Source: Pegoplata infirma
Taxonomy: Eukaryota; Arthropoda; Insecta; Diptera; Anthomyiidae
Direction of reading: 5' to 3'
Assembly (NCBI GenBank): GCA_963921195.1
Contig: OY992537.1
Span: 77,506,894 to 77,570,893, forward strand
DNA length: 64,000 nt
In this document: positions 10,990 through 22,599 of the stretch, piece after piece
How positions within the stretch are numbered: position 1 is the stretch's first letter
Layout: each line of letters starts with the position of its first letter
Notes under the pieces: generated by a model
What the model was told of the DNA's origin: nothing
The model's input: the letters and a program-made list of their open reading frames with translations, nothing else
Databases searched by the model: none
Translations under genes and position numbers: made by a program

Positions 10990-11984
10990 CAAGTAAGAAA
11001 ATTATAGTCGATCAAGGCCGACCATATAATACCCTACACCAGAGTTTCCCGGAAAATGGGCCCCGGAAAATGGGTCCTATGGACCGATTAGATATATATT
11101 TTGTCAAATCTTTAAAAAGTGTAAAAAACACTCACAAATCAAATTTGAGTGAATTTAAAATTCGGAGTGATCATTTGTGACGACAAAACACGTTTACCTG
11201 CCAAATTTCGTTATACTTATGTTCTTTTTAGTGGACCGACTAGATCTAAGTATATGTTGTCAAATCTTTAATAAGTGTAAAAAAACACTCACAAATCAAA
11301 TTTGAGTGAAATAGGTTTCTATTTGTTGACAATAAACCGCTTTAACTGAATATCGGGCGAAATTTTCACAAGTGGGCCTAAGTCCAAAACTGGTCTGATT
11401 ATCAGATTTGATAAGGTTATTTTAGTACGCGTTTAACATACACAGACAAAATTTTAATTAAATATTTAATATTTTCATGAAATTTGAGGGATTTATGTGT
11501 GAAAATCGGGATGGTGGTTTGTATGGGGGCTACAAGAAGAACTAGTCCGATTTCTTAAAAATTCGAAATGGTGATTTGTGAAGACAAAACACGTTTACGT
11601 GCCTAAAAAGGATACCTATTATAATACGGTTATTAGAGTCATTTGAGCCAAAACTAAAGAGCACCTTTGTATGGGGGCTAGGTCTAAATATGGACCGATA
11701 TTTTCCAATTTCAATAGGCTTCATCCTTGGGCCAAGAGAGGCTTATGTTTCAAATTTTAAGTCAATTGAATAAAAATTGCGACCTGTATCGTGTTTACAC
11801 CGTTTACATGGACAGACAGACGGACAGACGGACGGGCGGACGGACATCGCTAAATCGACTTAAAAAGTGATTCTGAGTCGATCGGTATACTTAAAGGTGG
11901 GTCTAGGACCAATATTTCGCGAAGTTACAAACATCAGCACAAACTCATTATACCCTGTACCACAGTGTGGTGTAGGGTATAAAA
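10990..11984 (+). mobile_element. HINE-like subfamily B, copy B1
   Basis: The head CAAGTAAGAAAATTATAG precedes a hairpin (GTCGATC-AA-GGCCGAC) and ATACCCTACACC. A GACA/GGAC microsatellite lies at 11813-11847. The tail hairpin ACCAC-AGT-GTGGT is followed by GTAGGGTATAAA. About 995 bp, non-coding. The interior holds a partial duplication of the 5' region (CACTCACAAATCAAATTTGA twice). Confidence 0.8.
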
Positions 11985-12053
11985 AAAATTTTAAGGAAAA
12001 GCAAAAAAAATTATAAAAAATAAAAATTATGAAAACAAAAATTAATGAAAAAA

Positions 12054-12904
12054 CAAGTAAGAAAATTATTGTCGGTCAAGACCGACCATATAATACCCTA
12101 CACCAGAGTTTCCCGGACCATGGGTCCCAAGTTCAAACATGGACTGATTAGATCTATATTTTGTCAAATCTTTAATAAGGGTAAAAAGCAATCACTAATC
12201 AAATTTGAGTGGAATAGGCTTCTTTTTGTTGACAATAAATCGCTTCAACTGAATATCGGGCGAAATTTCCACATGGGACCTAAGTCCAAAATGGTCCGAT
12301 GATAATTAGATTTGATAAGGTTATTAAAGTACGCGTTTAACATACACAAACAGAATTTTAATTAAATATTTTCTATTTTCATGAAAATTGAGAGATTTAT
12401 GTGAAAATCGGGAAGGTGGTTTGTATGGGGGCTACTAGAAGAACTGGTTCGATTTCTTTAAAAATCGGAATGGTGATTTGTGTGTATAAAACATTAATTC
12501 CTGCCAAATTTTAAAAAGATACCTATTAAAATGCGACTATTAGAGTCATTTGAGCCAAAACTATAGAGGACCTTTGTATGGGGGCTAGGTCTAAATATGG
12601 ACCGATTTTTTCCAATTTCAATAGGCTTCGTCCTTGGGCCAAAAGAGGCTTAAGTTTTAAATTTCAAGTCAATTGATCGAGAATTGCGACCTGTATCGTG
12701 TTTACACCGTTTACATGGACAGACAGACGGACGGACGGACGGACGGACGGACGGACGGACGGACACCGCTATATCGACTCCAAAAGTGATTCTAAGTCGA
12801 TCGGTATACTTAAAAGTGGGTCTAGGACCAATATTTCGGGTAGTTACAAACATCAGCACAAACTCATTATACCCTGTACCACAGTGTGGTGTAGGGTATA
12901 AAAA
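12054..12904 (+). mobile_element. HINE-like subfamily B, copy B2
   Basis: Same head, 'gtcggtcaagaccgac' hairpin and GGTGTAGGGTATAAA tail as B3 and B4. It carries nine or ten GGAC units at 12720-12763. Reading frames with TDGRTDGRTD repeats are translations of this microsatellite, not proteins. Confidence 0.85.
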
Positions 12905-13589
12905 ATTTTGATGAAATAAAAATTGATGAGAAAAAAATTTTATGAAAAAAAAAAATTTGATGAGAAAAAAATTTAATGAAAAAAAATTGATGAAAAAAAA
13001 AATTTGATAAAAAAAAAATTGATAAAAAAAAATGATGACAAAAAAAATTTGAGGAAAAAAAAAAAAAATATGAAAAAAAAAAAATTTGATGAAAAAAAAA
13101 ATTGAGGAAAAAATAAAAATTTGATGGAAAAAAAAATTGATACCAAAAAAAAATTTATGACAAAAAAAAATTTGATGAAAAAAAAAATTTGATGAAAAAA
13201 AAAAAAAATATGAAAAAAAAAAAATTTGATGAAAAAAAAGTTTGATGTAAAAAAAAAATTGAGGAAAAAATAAAAATTTGATGGAAAAAAAAATTGATAC
13301 CAAAAAAAAATTTATGACAAAAAAAAATTTGATGAAAAAAAAAATTTGATGAAAAAATTTTTTTTTTTTTTTGAAAAATAATTATGTTACTTTTTATTCA
13401 CCCACTAGGTGAATTATTATCCAAGTTACAAACCCAAGTTACTAAAAGTTTTGGTTTTAAGAAAATGAAAATAGTAATTCTTATTTTCGTTTTCGTTAAT
13501 TGTTAGCTTATATAGTCAAACTGAGGTAGCGTCCTGCAACTTTTTTAAAATTAGACACCAGCCTAAAAACATTATCATGTTTAAAACAG

Positions 13590-14102
13590 CAAATTGTGTG
13601 GATAATTTTACAGAAAAAGTTTGTTGTAATTTTTTTCAAGAAAATTACCATGTTTTATTTAAAGTTTTAATATGTTTAATTGTTATTATGCTTTTTAATA
13701 AAATGCTTGAATTCTGTTTTTTTAATTATTTCGGTAAAACTAGCACAAACATTAGTTGATTTTATTTATATTTGTCAATTTTATGTTTCAATTTTTAAAA
13801 TTTCAGAAAAATTAAAAAAAAAATTACACGAAAAAAATGGAAAACTTTTCTACAAATTAATGGCAATTAACAATTTCTGTAAAACTACAAAATAATTTGC
13901 TGAAATTTACACAAACATATTTTTTAGATTCAGTTAACAGAATCAGTAAAATTATAGAAAAGTTACTGTTATTTTCACAAAATACATTAAAAGAGAATTT
14001 AGTTGTAATACCAATATCAGCAGAAAAAATCTACTAAAAGTTTGCTAATTTAAACTGAAACTTGTTTAACAGATTTTTTGACAGAGTTTCTCTTCTAAGT
14101 GT
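13590..14102 (+). repeat. Repeat family M, copy M2
   Basis: Related to M1 over 13860-14100. It ends 'tttttgacagagtttctcttctaagtgta', whose complement appears at 15525-15560 (M3), so the family seems to have inverted termini. Non-coding. Confidence 0.45.
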
Positions 14103-15479
14103 AACGATTTTGTGCAACAAAAAAAAATATTTCTTTATTAACACAACTCACAAATGTAGCAAAATAAATGTTAATCAAATACACAGAAATCAATAAACAT
14201 GAATGAACATTATTAGGTCTTATCGAAATCAGTTTTTTTCGGATTTTGAAAAACGGGGCCAGCAGAAAACTTGTGAGTGAGTTTAAAAATACTCGATTAA
14301 AGATTTTTGTCAACCCACAGCAGAAATTTTGGTGAACTGGCAGCAGCTTTTGGAAAGGAAACTCGAATCAAGGAGCGCATCCAAACCTGCTGAATTCATG
14401 CATGATTCTCTAAGGCGATGTCACACTTTAGAGAGCTAGTTGAATACACCGAAAAAGCCCTCTTTAGATGCTCTGAATTCACATCTCTTTAGAGCGCTGA
14501 AAATATCGCTATAAAGATGCAGTGAATTCAAGTGTCATTTTAGAGCTGATATAAACAGAATAAAGATGAAGCACATTTGACTACTTCTGAAATACGAATT
14601 ACAAATTCTGAAATACAATTGACTATTTCTGAATACAATTGGAAAATCTTAAATACAATTGACTAATTCTGCAAATTAGTTGACTCCCTGCAAGCATTCG
14701 GAAGAAATATCGCCTAAGAGATCCAATTACATTTAAAAAATTTCCAATTATATTTCGAAAATTTTAAATTATATTTCAGAAATTTCCATTTATATTTTAG
14801 ATATTACCATTTATAACCAAAAAATTTCCAATATAATTGAAAATTTTTGAAATATAATTGGACATTTTTAAATATAATTGGAGATTCTAAAAAATGATTG
14901 GACATTTTTTGTAATAGAATTTGTATTTTCTGAAACTAAAGAAGATGGTGTACTAAATTTTTTTTTTCATCCAAAATGTGTTAAAGGTAATATGATTGAA
15001 GCACTCTTTGCAGGGCTGATTAATGCACAATAATGATGCAGTAAAATCATGTGTCTTTGTCCAAAACTTATGGTTTTTTATTCAAAAAGTGTTAAATATA
15101 TTTAAAAGGAAAGCATGTTTGAAATTTTATCAAAATATAATTTTATATTTTAAGTTTTATATAAAAAATCTTAACAAAAAATTTAAATTTTTTCCTTTTA
15201 GTTTTACTGCATCCAAGAGCGCTCTTTGGATGCGCGTCGGTATGCTATAAAAAGATGCTGTGTCGCCAAAATCTCGATTTATTTTTGCTGGGCCACCAAA
15301 TTTTAAATTTAAATTAAATTTTGGTGAATTTAAATCGAGTTACTAAGAGTATTTTTGAAAATCAAAAAAAAAATAAAAAAAATCGATCCGTACTAATGAA
15401 CATACATACAGTGAGAGCAATGTGAAAGAAGCATTATCATGACCTAAATACCAGTAAGGGAGAAGGTAATACAAAAGGG
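14103..15479. other. Degenerate repeat region with inverted motifs
   Basis: No gene. From 14570 to 14930, 'aaatacaattgac' and 'aattatatttcaga' type units recur on both strands. 'ggagcgcatccaaa' (14373) and 'ctttggatgcgcg' (15220) face each other, suggesting a decayed foldback of roughly 900 bp with ends near GGTGAACTGGCAGCAG and CTGGGCCACCAAA. Confidence 0.35.
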
Positions 15480-16200
15480 ATCAAATTTTATTTAAATAAA
15501 TCATTTTACTCATAACAAAAACTCTGTCAAAAAATCTTTAAAACAAAATGAGATTGAATTAGCAAACTTTTAGCAGACATTTTAACTAAATTCTCTGCCA
15601 TTCAGATTTAGAAAATAAGAGAATTTTTTTGTAATTTTACCAAATCTGTTTGCTGAAATTGAAAAACGTGTAAATGCAAATTTTAGTAGATTATTTTGTT
15701 ATTCAGAAATTGTTTATTTTTTCAAGAAAACTTTTTGTGTTTTTTAATTTTTTTTTTTTTTTTGATTTTTGTAAAATTTAAACGATAAAATTAAAAATTT
15801 TCAAAATGTAAAAAAATCAGCAGATTAATTTACTAGTTTTAATTTTTAATTAAAAAAAAAAATATTGAAAAACTGCATGACAAAAACAAAATATGGAAAA
15901 AATTAAAAAAAAAACTTTCCGTAAAATTAGCAACATAATTTGCTGTTTTTAAATTTGACAATTTTTTTTTTTATCGCTTTTTTATAATTTTTAGAAAAAG
16001 AAATTAAGCTCGACATTTTTTTAAGTAATTTTTACTCAAACAAAATTCACTTTAAATAAAATACACTTCAAATCAAATAAATTTAAGATGCTCAGATTTT
16101 TCATCTGAATTCAGCGGATTTTTCTAACAAAATCAACCGATTTTTCTGCTGATTCAACTTTAATTACACAAGTTTACAGAGATTTTGATCCACTACACGT
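15480..16200 (-). repeat. Repeat family M, copy M3 (diverged)
   Basis: Begins 'ctctgtcaaaaaatctttaaaac' like the complement of the M2 end and contains 'atttgctgttttt' and 'gcggatttttct' blocks. Boundaries are uncertain. Confidence 0.35.
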
Positions 16201-16626
16201 TGCATTTATTTTCCATGTAAAATCTTAAATTGATTTTAATCTCATCTATTTAAACAATTTTATAAAGAAACAAGTAGAAAAATTAAATTCGACTTGGTCG
16301 AATCTATGAATACCCTCCACAATGTTATCTGATAGTAATTTTCTAAAAAAAATTTCAAAAAATTGCATTACAAATTTTTTATTAGAAATATGTATATTAT
16401 TTTGAGTCAAACTTTCTTTTAATCAATCAAATTTTTTTGAGTGTAAAATTTATTTGACTGTCAACATTTTTTTGAGTCTGCCATTTCATTAAAAAAAAAA
16501 AATAATAATAATGTGTACATTTTTTTTTTGAGTGTAACATTTTTTTTGAGTGTAAATATTTTTTTAGTGTACAATTTCTTTGAGTAACAAATTACTTTGT
16601 AAAATATTTTTGTTGTTTTATACCTA

Positions 16627-18287
16627 CAGTGCCGGTCAAAAAAATAGCACCAATGACAAAATCTCTATTCATTCAATTAAAACAAAATATTATGTGCGTA
16701 TTCGTTTAGAGTAAATATGCAATACTCTTATACTAAGTCTAAACCCCTTAAATGTTTTTACTTTTTCCAAAAATTGTGAACGGTTCTTTTTTAATGATCG
16801 ATATTTTAAAAAAACTCCGAATCAGTGCAGTCAATAAAATAGCACCAATTTACAAAATTTCTTTAAAAAAAATTAATAATATTTTAATTATTAAAATAAA
16901 AGTGTTAAATACTAAAGGAAGATAGTTTTTATTTATAAAAAAATGTAATTCATTACAAAATTTCATATTTATTTTCATAAAAATATGACGTGGAAAGAAT
17001 TACACTCCTCAAAAACGTTCTTTTGTAAAAAATATGATTTCTGAACATAAACCATATTCCGAAAAAGGAAAATTGGTCGGATGCGCTTATTAAATGATTG
17101 GAAATTCAACAAAATTAACTTTAGTGCTTGAAAAACTTAGTCACATGCGATGTTTGTCACCAATAGTGGTTAGGTGTTTGTAAAGACAATGGAAGAAAGA
17201 CCCATTTGCGGCAGCTCCAGAGCTAAAAAAGGACAGCAAATGGCGAAAATGTTCGTCAAAGATTACAAAACAACAACATTAACGCTTGTAGATTCGGAAA
17301 AGTGCGCCTACTCTCACTTAAGCATGCTGCAAGTCCTTTGAAGTTTGCTACCAGTAACTCAGAATGATCAGCTTAAAAGTGGATCAATGATCTATGGGCA
17401 AATGAATCCAATGTTGTTTTATTTTGAGACATGGGATCGCATACCTATGTCAGAAGACCCTAAAACGCCGATTTCAATCCAAAATTCAAAATAAAAATAA
17501 CTTTAAATGGTGCTTATGGGTTGGGGGTTATTTTCTTACTGTGGAGTGGTGTTCATATATTGGACCATGGCTCACATATTGGACTAGGACAACCGTGGAT
17601 ATACACTTAACGTTTATATCCTCCAGAAAGTAATGTTGCAATAAGTTTCTAAGCAAATGCCACTAATTTAGGTCTTTTAGCACGTCAATTACCCAAAGCA
17701 TGACGGGAAATTGGCAAAAAATTGGGTCTGGACAATAAAGCAAACGTGATGGAATGGCCTGGTCAGTCCCCAGATCTAGACCAAATCGATAGTTGATGGA
17801 CAGATATAGAGAAGGGAGTCTCTCGAATACAACCAACTTGTAATGAAGCTCTTTGGGTGGCTGTTCAGCAACTCTGGAACTGAATTTCGAACTAAAGATC
17901 CAAAAATCTCGCGAATTCGGTACAAAAACGTTGTACAGAGGTAATTGTAAACAATGAGTACTCGACAATTTTTTTTTTTAATATTTAAAGATATTACAAC
18001 AATGATGAATTCATAATCCATTCGTTTTTCAAATTTAAGAATTTAATTTTAATACAAAAAGTACTGTGGTGCTATTTTTTTGACTGAGTCTTTTTTAAGT
18101 TTTTTTAAAAACTCTGAAAATTTTTAATAAAATAAAAAAACAAATTAGCCTTTTCTTATGTAATATTGTTTCACACTCTTGTAAGTATCTTATGACACGT
18201 TATCAGTGACATAAGTTGAAATTGTTAAAAAGAAACCAACGAAGAAAATTCTGTTTTATCCTGGTGCTATTTTTTTGACCGCAGCTG
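16627..18287 (+). mobile_element. Tc1-like DNA transposon, 1661 bp
   Basis: The TIRs are CAGTGCCGGTCAAAAAAATA at the left and, as complement, CAGCTGCGGTCAAAAAAATA at the right, both continuing into GCACC. The element is flanked by TA (16625-16626 and 18288-18289). Copy C4 (21700-21720, minus strand) preserves the empty site, reading 'ttttataccTAtatgtaatac', which fixes both ends. Size and ends fit a full-length Tc1-family element. Confidence 0.93.
16980..17960 (+). pseudogene. Decayed Tc1-family transposase
   Basis: In broken frames one can follow a Tc1/mariner transposase. Early pieces read KKDSKWRKCSSK and similar. The middle piece reads WANESNVVLF and continues in another frame with RRPKNADFNPK and LNGAYGLGVIF, the catalytic-core region. 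The C-terminal piece reads WPGQSPDLDQIDS, stop, W, where the family has a Pro-Ile-Glu-Asn-Leu-Trp block; the catalytic Glu is replaced by Asp and followed by a stop. It ends in KRCTEVIVNN. Many stops and frameshifts make it inactive; the TIRs could still be used by a related transposase. Confidence 0.85.
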
Positions 18288-19083
18288 TATATGTAATACA
18301 AAAAAAACTATTTCACATATATTCCTCTTTTTATATTACCATCCTCTTCTTTAAAAACCAAAAACAAATTAACATTCAATCATACACATACTTTATTTGA
18401 TTTTTTCCCGTTACATACAGTTACACTAACAATAACAAAACAATAACAAATATTTACTTGTCTAACAACTAAACTGCACCCCACGACAAAAAAACAAAGA
18501 ACAACAAGTTTTACAAAACTGGTATTTCACCATGCTTTTAAAACTTGTTTAACGAGTATTCAACAGTTTAAGGTGAAACAAATCTGAAATTCAGTGCTTT
18601 GCTTATAACTTTTGAACCACTGAACCGATTTTGCTGAAATTCAAAACCAAACAGCCTTGTGGAACGACAAATATATATGCTAAGCTTCAGCCCCCTCAGA
18701 ATTGTCTTTCGAAAGTTATAGTGGTTTTAATCTTGTAAATTCGAAAAATACCCTTGCCGAAATTTACTCTTTTGCTCATAACTTTTGAACCACTCGACCG
18801 ATTTCGCTGGATTGCAATACCAACCTGACCCGGTAAATGGAGAACATATTTGTCAAACTTCAGGAGCCTCCGTAAAGTCTTTCAAAAGTTAGCGTGTTTT
18901 CAACGGACAGACAGACAGACGGACGGACGGACGGACGGACGGACATCGCTAGATCGACTTAAAATCGATCAAGGATCATGAATATATATACTTTATGGGG
19001 TCCTAGACCAATATTTCGATGTGTTACAAACGGAATGACAAACTTATATATACCCTCTATCACTAGAGTGGAGGGTATAAAAA

Positions 19084-19675
19084 AAATGTTTTTGGTACCA
19101 CCAAGTTTGAAAAAGTACCCACCTTTTAAGTAAAGCTCCAGTACCATTTCGAAATTCTAATTTTCTATTCCTACTGTCAAAACTTATAAAAGGTGCCGTA
19201 AAATCATTCTTGTCTCATTGTTGGTTTGACTTTGATTTTTTAATTTAACTTTTATGAATGCTACCCTTCAGCCTTAGGTAATATAATGTTTTTTTTTATC
19301 TGTTATTGAATATCTGTAACCTTCTGGGAAACTTTAATACATACATTGATTGTTGTATTAATTTCTATCATTAATGAATATCATAATCAAATGATAATTT
19401 AAAATAAATAAACAAAATCATACAATTAGTCCAGGTAAATTAATACATACTTGAATGTAAGTAGTTAGCATGGAAATATTTTTATATGTAGAGCATGAGA
19501 AAGAAGACTGAATATTTAAAAATATGTGTTTCGCTCTGAAAATATAATACAAACTAAAAACAACATAAGTATAACATAAAATTATCGTAATATTCTTGCA
19601 ATTCGGATTGACCTAATTCATTTGAAGCCATAATAAATAAAATAATAAATAAAAAAAATCAAATTTAAGATATAA
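19084..19675. other. AT-rich DNA, no feature seen
   Basis: No gene or clear repeat. A short 'aataaataaaataataaataaa' run lies before C3. Confidence 0.4.
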
Positions 19676-20566
19676 CAAGTAGAAAAATTAAATTCGACTT
19701 GGCCGAATCTATGAATACCCTCCACAATGGCCAGTTTAAGTGATAGTAAATTTTCTAACGTGAAAAAAATAACAGTTTGATTAGAAATGTTTTATTTTGT
19801 GTAAAAAAAATTATTTTTAGTAATTTTTGAAAAAAAAAAAAAAAATTTACTAATTTTTTTTTTTTTGAGTGTAAAAATTTTTTTGAGTGTAAAATTTTTT
19901 TTGAGTGTATTTTTTTTTTGTTTTGGTATAAAAATATTTTTAAGTGACAAAAACACGTTGTAAAATATTTTTGTGACTTACCAATGGTTTTAAAACAGGT
20001 TTAACGGGTTTTCAACACGTGAATTTAAGGTGAAGCTAATCTGAAATTCATGGTTTTGCTAATAACTTTTGATTCACTGGACCGATTTGGGTGAAATTCA
20101 ATACGAACTAGACTGGAGAAACGAAAAATATATATGCCAAGCTTCAGCTTCCTCAGAATTGCTTTTCGAAAGTTATAGTGCTTTTTATCTCATAAATTCA
20201 CGAAAAACCCTTGCCGAAATTCAGTCATTTGCCCATAACTTTTGAACCAATGGACCGATTTCGCTGGATTGCAATACCAACCTGACCAGGTAAATTCCCA
20301 ACATATGTGCCAAACTTCAGGAGCCTCCGTAAAGTCTTTCAAAAGTTAGCGTGTTTTCAACAGACAGACAGACAGACAGACGGACAGACGGACGGACGGA
20401 CGGACGGACGGACGGACGGACGGACGGACATCACTAGATTGTCTTAAAATCGATCGAGGATCATGAATATATATACTTTATGGGGTCCTAGACCAATATT
20501 TCGAGGTGTTACAAACGGAATGACAAACTTATATATACCCTCTATCACTAGAGTGGAGGGTATAAA
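19676..20566 (+). mobile_element. HINE-like subfamily C, copy C3
   Basis: Head CAAGTAGAAAAATTAAATTC, hairpin ATTCGAC..CCGAAT, ATACCCTCCAC. The tail is CACTAGAGTGGAGGGTATAAA. A long (GACA)(GGAC)n run lies at 20360-20430. Shorter than C2 and C4 in the TTTTGAGTGTAAA-rich 5' part. Confidence 0.85.
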
Positions 20567-20589
20567 AATAAAAATGCACTATAAAGGAA

Positions 20590-20880
20590 TTTATTAGGTA
20601 ATAATCGTTTTCCAAAAGTCCATTTTTGATGTGTTCAAAAAAACTTTTTTCTGATGCCAATATAAATTAAACTGCAATATATTTATGTTCAACAAATTTA
20701 ATTTCTAAAAATTATAGACATTTCTGGTATTCCCATACCGGTTTCAAACACTCGAGTTAGTGTTATCATCAGTAGGATTTTAAATATCGGTTTGTCTTGT
20801 TAATGGAAATTGTTTTTTATATATGTGAATATTTACAGTTTCTACAAGGAAGATGTATAAAGGAATGCTACGAAACAAGT
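20590..20880 (-). mobile_element. Family E (hammerhead-bearing, Penelope-like candidate), copy E4
   Basis: The minus strand matches E1 at 40640-40800: 'gtagaaactg', 'attcacatatat', 'ttaacaagacaaaccgata', hammerhead, 'ataccagaaatgtctataat', 'ttagaaatt'. Only the part around the ribozyme is preserved. It lies between C3 and C4. Confidence 0.65.
20732..20776 (-). ncRNA. Hammerhead ribozyme motif, canonical core, palindromic stem III
   Basis: Read on the minus strand: stem I CCTA, core CTGATGA (fits CUGANGA), stem II TAACAC with loop TAACTCGA and GTGTTT (five pairs, one T-T mismatch at the junction), GAA, stem III ACCGGT, A17, stem I TGGG. Stem III is a 6-nt self-complement with no loop, so pairing would need two RNAs. 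Hammerheads with reduced stem III that act as dimers are known from Penelope-like elements. Activity is not shown. Confidence 0.75.
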
Positions 20881-20900
20881 AGTTGGTCGCCATAGTAATT

Positions 20901-21064
20901 TTTATACCCTCCACTCTAGTGATAGAGGGTATATATAAGTTTGTCATTCCGTTTGTAACACATCGAAATATTGGTCTAGGACCCCATAAAGTATATATAT
21001 TCATGATCCTTGATCGATTTTAAGTCGATCTAGCGATGTCCGTCCGTCCGTCCGTCCGTCCGTC

Positions 21065-21095
<31 letters not shown>

Positions 21096-22068
21096 TGAAA
21101 ACACGCTAACTTTTGAAAGACTTTACAGAGGCTCCTGAAGTTTGACATATATGTTCTCCATTTACCGGGTCAGGTTGGTATTGCAATCCAGCGAAATCGG
21201 TCCAGTGGTTCAAAAGTTATGAGCAAAATAGTAAATTTCGGCAAGGGTATTTTTCGAATTTACAAGATTAAAACCACTATAACTTTCGAAAGACAATTTT
21301 GAGGAGGCTGAAGCTTAGCATATATATTTGTCGTTCCCCAAGGCTGTTTGGTTTTGAATTTCAGCATAATCGGTTCAGTGGTTCAAAAGTTATAAGCAAT
21401 GCAGTCAATTTCATATTTGTTTCACCTTAAACTGTTGAAAACTCGTTAAACAAGTTTTAAAAGCATGGTGAAATACCAGTTTTGTAAAACTTGTTGTTTG
21501 TTTTCTTGTCGTGGGGTGCAGTTTAGTTGTTAGACAAGTAAATATTTGTTATTGTTTTGTTATTGTTAGTGTAACTGTATGTAACGGGAAAAAATCAAAT
21601 AAAGTATGTGTATGATTGAATGTTAATTTGTTTTTGGTTTTTAAAGAAGAGGATGGTAATAATATAAGAGGAAAATATGTGAAATAGTTTTTTTTGTATT
21701 ACATATAGGTATAAAACAACAAAAATATTTTACAAAGTAATTTGTTACTCAAAGATATAATACACTAAAAAAATATTTACACTCAAAAAAAAAAATGTTA
21801 CACTCAAAAAAAAAAATGTACACATCATTATTTTTTTTTTTTTTGAATGAAATGGCAGACTAAAAAAAATGTTGACTGCAGTCAAAAAAATTTTACACTC
21901 AAAAAAATTTGATTGATTAAAAGAAAGTTTGACTCAAAATAATATACAGATTTCTAATAAAAAATTTGTAATGCAATTTTTTTAATTTTTTTTTAGAAAA
22001 TTACTATCAGATAACATTGTGGAGGGTATTCATAGATTCGACCAAGTCGAATTTAATTTTTCTACTTG
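20901..22068 (-). mobile_element. HINE-like subfamily C, copy C4
   Basis: Tail at the left (TATACCCTCCACTCTAG), (GTCY)n at 21040-21093, head at the right (ATTCGACCAAGTCGAAT hairpin, then CTACTTG). It is the closest relative of C2, in opposite orientation, and shows the intact TA target of the Tc1-like insertion. Confidence 0.85.
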
Positions 22069-22297
22069 TTTTTGATTAAAATCAGAACAATAATATTTAC
22101 GAAATTTGAAAATAAAATAAAAAACAAAAACATTCAAATTTTAAAATTTTCTTGAAAACAAAAAATAAATATTTTGAAAACAACGAAATTTGTAACAAAA
22201 AAATATTAACAAAATATAGAGAAAGCAAAATGTTAAACGGTAAAAAGCGCAGGGAAAACAATTTATTTGTAATGATCAGGTTCTGGATTATCTAACG

Positions 22298-22373
22298 GTA
22301 AGTGCAGTAAAAAAATAAAGGCATTGTATATGTACTAATTGTAACAAAACCAAACTTTTTTTTTTAACTACAG
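22298..22373 (+). other. Putative spliceosomal intron, 76 bp
   Basis: Donor ACG|GTAAGT at 22298, branch-type TACTAAT at 22332-22338 (about 35 bases before the acceptor), a T-rich tract, and acceptor TTTAACTACAG ending at 22373. Size and all four signals fit a short fly intron. The flanking sequence matches no other repeat in the window. Confidence 0.5.
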
Positions 22374-22393
22374 AACTTTACATCCGTCTTTTT

Positions 22394-22567
22394 ATGTCAA
22401 CTATCCAAGAATCTGCAAACGTTTGGTACTTTCAAGAAATCAAATTTACTGACGGTCCGTGGATCCTCGATAGAGTAATCAAGTTCAACGAGGAGTCATC
22501 AAGTTCAACGAAAAATTCCTTTCATTTTTCATACGAAGAAGATTCTTCAACGTTTTGTTTAGGATGA
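22394..22567 (+). CDS. Short reading frame after the putative intron, 57 residues, unrecognised
   Basis: ATG at 22394 opens MSTIQESANVWYFQEIK..., ending ...SSTFCLG before TGA at 22565-22567. The frame stays open back to the splice acceptor at 22373. It is Ser-rich near the end, has no signal peptide or membrane segment, and matches no family I know. A second frame spliced in phase (QGKQFICNDQVLDYLT joined to NFTSVFLCQLS) is also open, ending at a TAA near 22477, so the true frame is not settled. It could be a terminal exon of a host gene, a decayed transposase exon, or a non-coding transcript. Confidence 0.25.
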   Translation: MSTIQESANVWYFQEIKFTDGPWILDRVIKFNEESSSSTKNSFHFSYEEDSSTFCLG

Positions 22568-22599
22568 TTATGTAAATTGTCTCTAAACTCTTTGTTTTT

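Larger units (their letters stand above)
10333..13583 (+). mobile_element. Repeat family A, copy A2, broken by two HINE insertions
   Basis: Opens with 'tgcctgcgaattttg' and 'cattaaatcatgataatg' and closes with 'aaaattagacaccagc' and ATTATCATGTTTAAA. The low-complexity (TTTGATGAAAAAAA)-like core spans 10740-10985, 11985-12050 and 12905-13370. HINE copies B1 and B2 lie within this core in the same orientation, so they are younger than A2. Confidence 0.7.
16271..19083 (+). mobile_element. HINE-like subfamily C, copy C2, carrying a Tc1-like insertion
   Basis: The head is CAAGTAGAAAAATTAAATTC with the ATTCGAC-TTG-GTCGAAT hairpin and ATACCCTCCAC. The tail is CACTAGAGTGGAGGGTATAAA. (GACA/GGAC)n is at 18905-18945. 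Without the insertion at 16627-18287 it is about 1150 bp and aligns along its length with C4 read on the other strand. Confidence 0.85.

Noticed and set aside
12684..12911. Frames with TDGRTDGRTD repeats (also 45245, 54165, 57777, 58344)
   Set aside because: They arise from the (GGAC)n microsatellite in each HINE copy, recur in every copy and have no other support.
14330..15420. Foldback transposon with GGTG...CACC ends
   Set aside because: Only short scattered matches between the sides; kept as a degenerate region because ends and duplication could not be defined.
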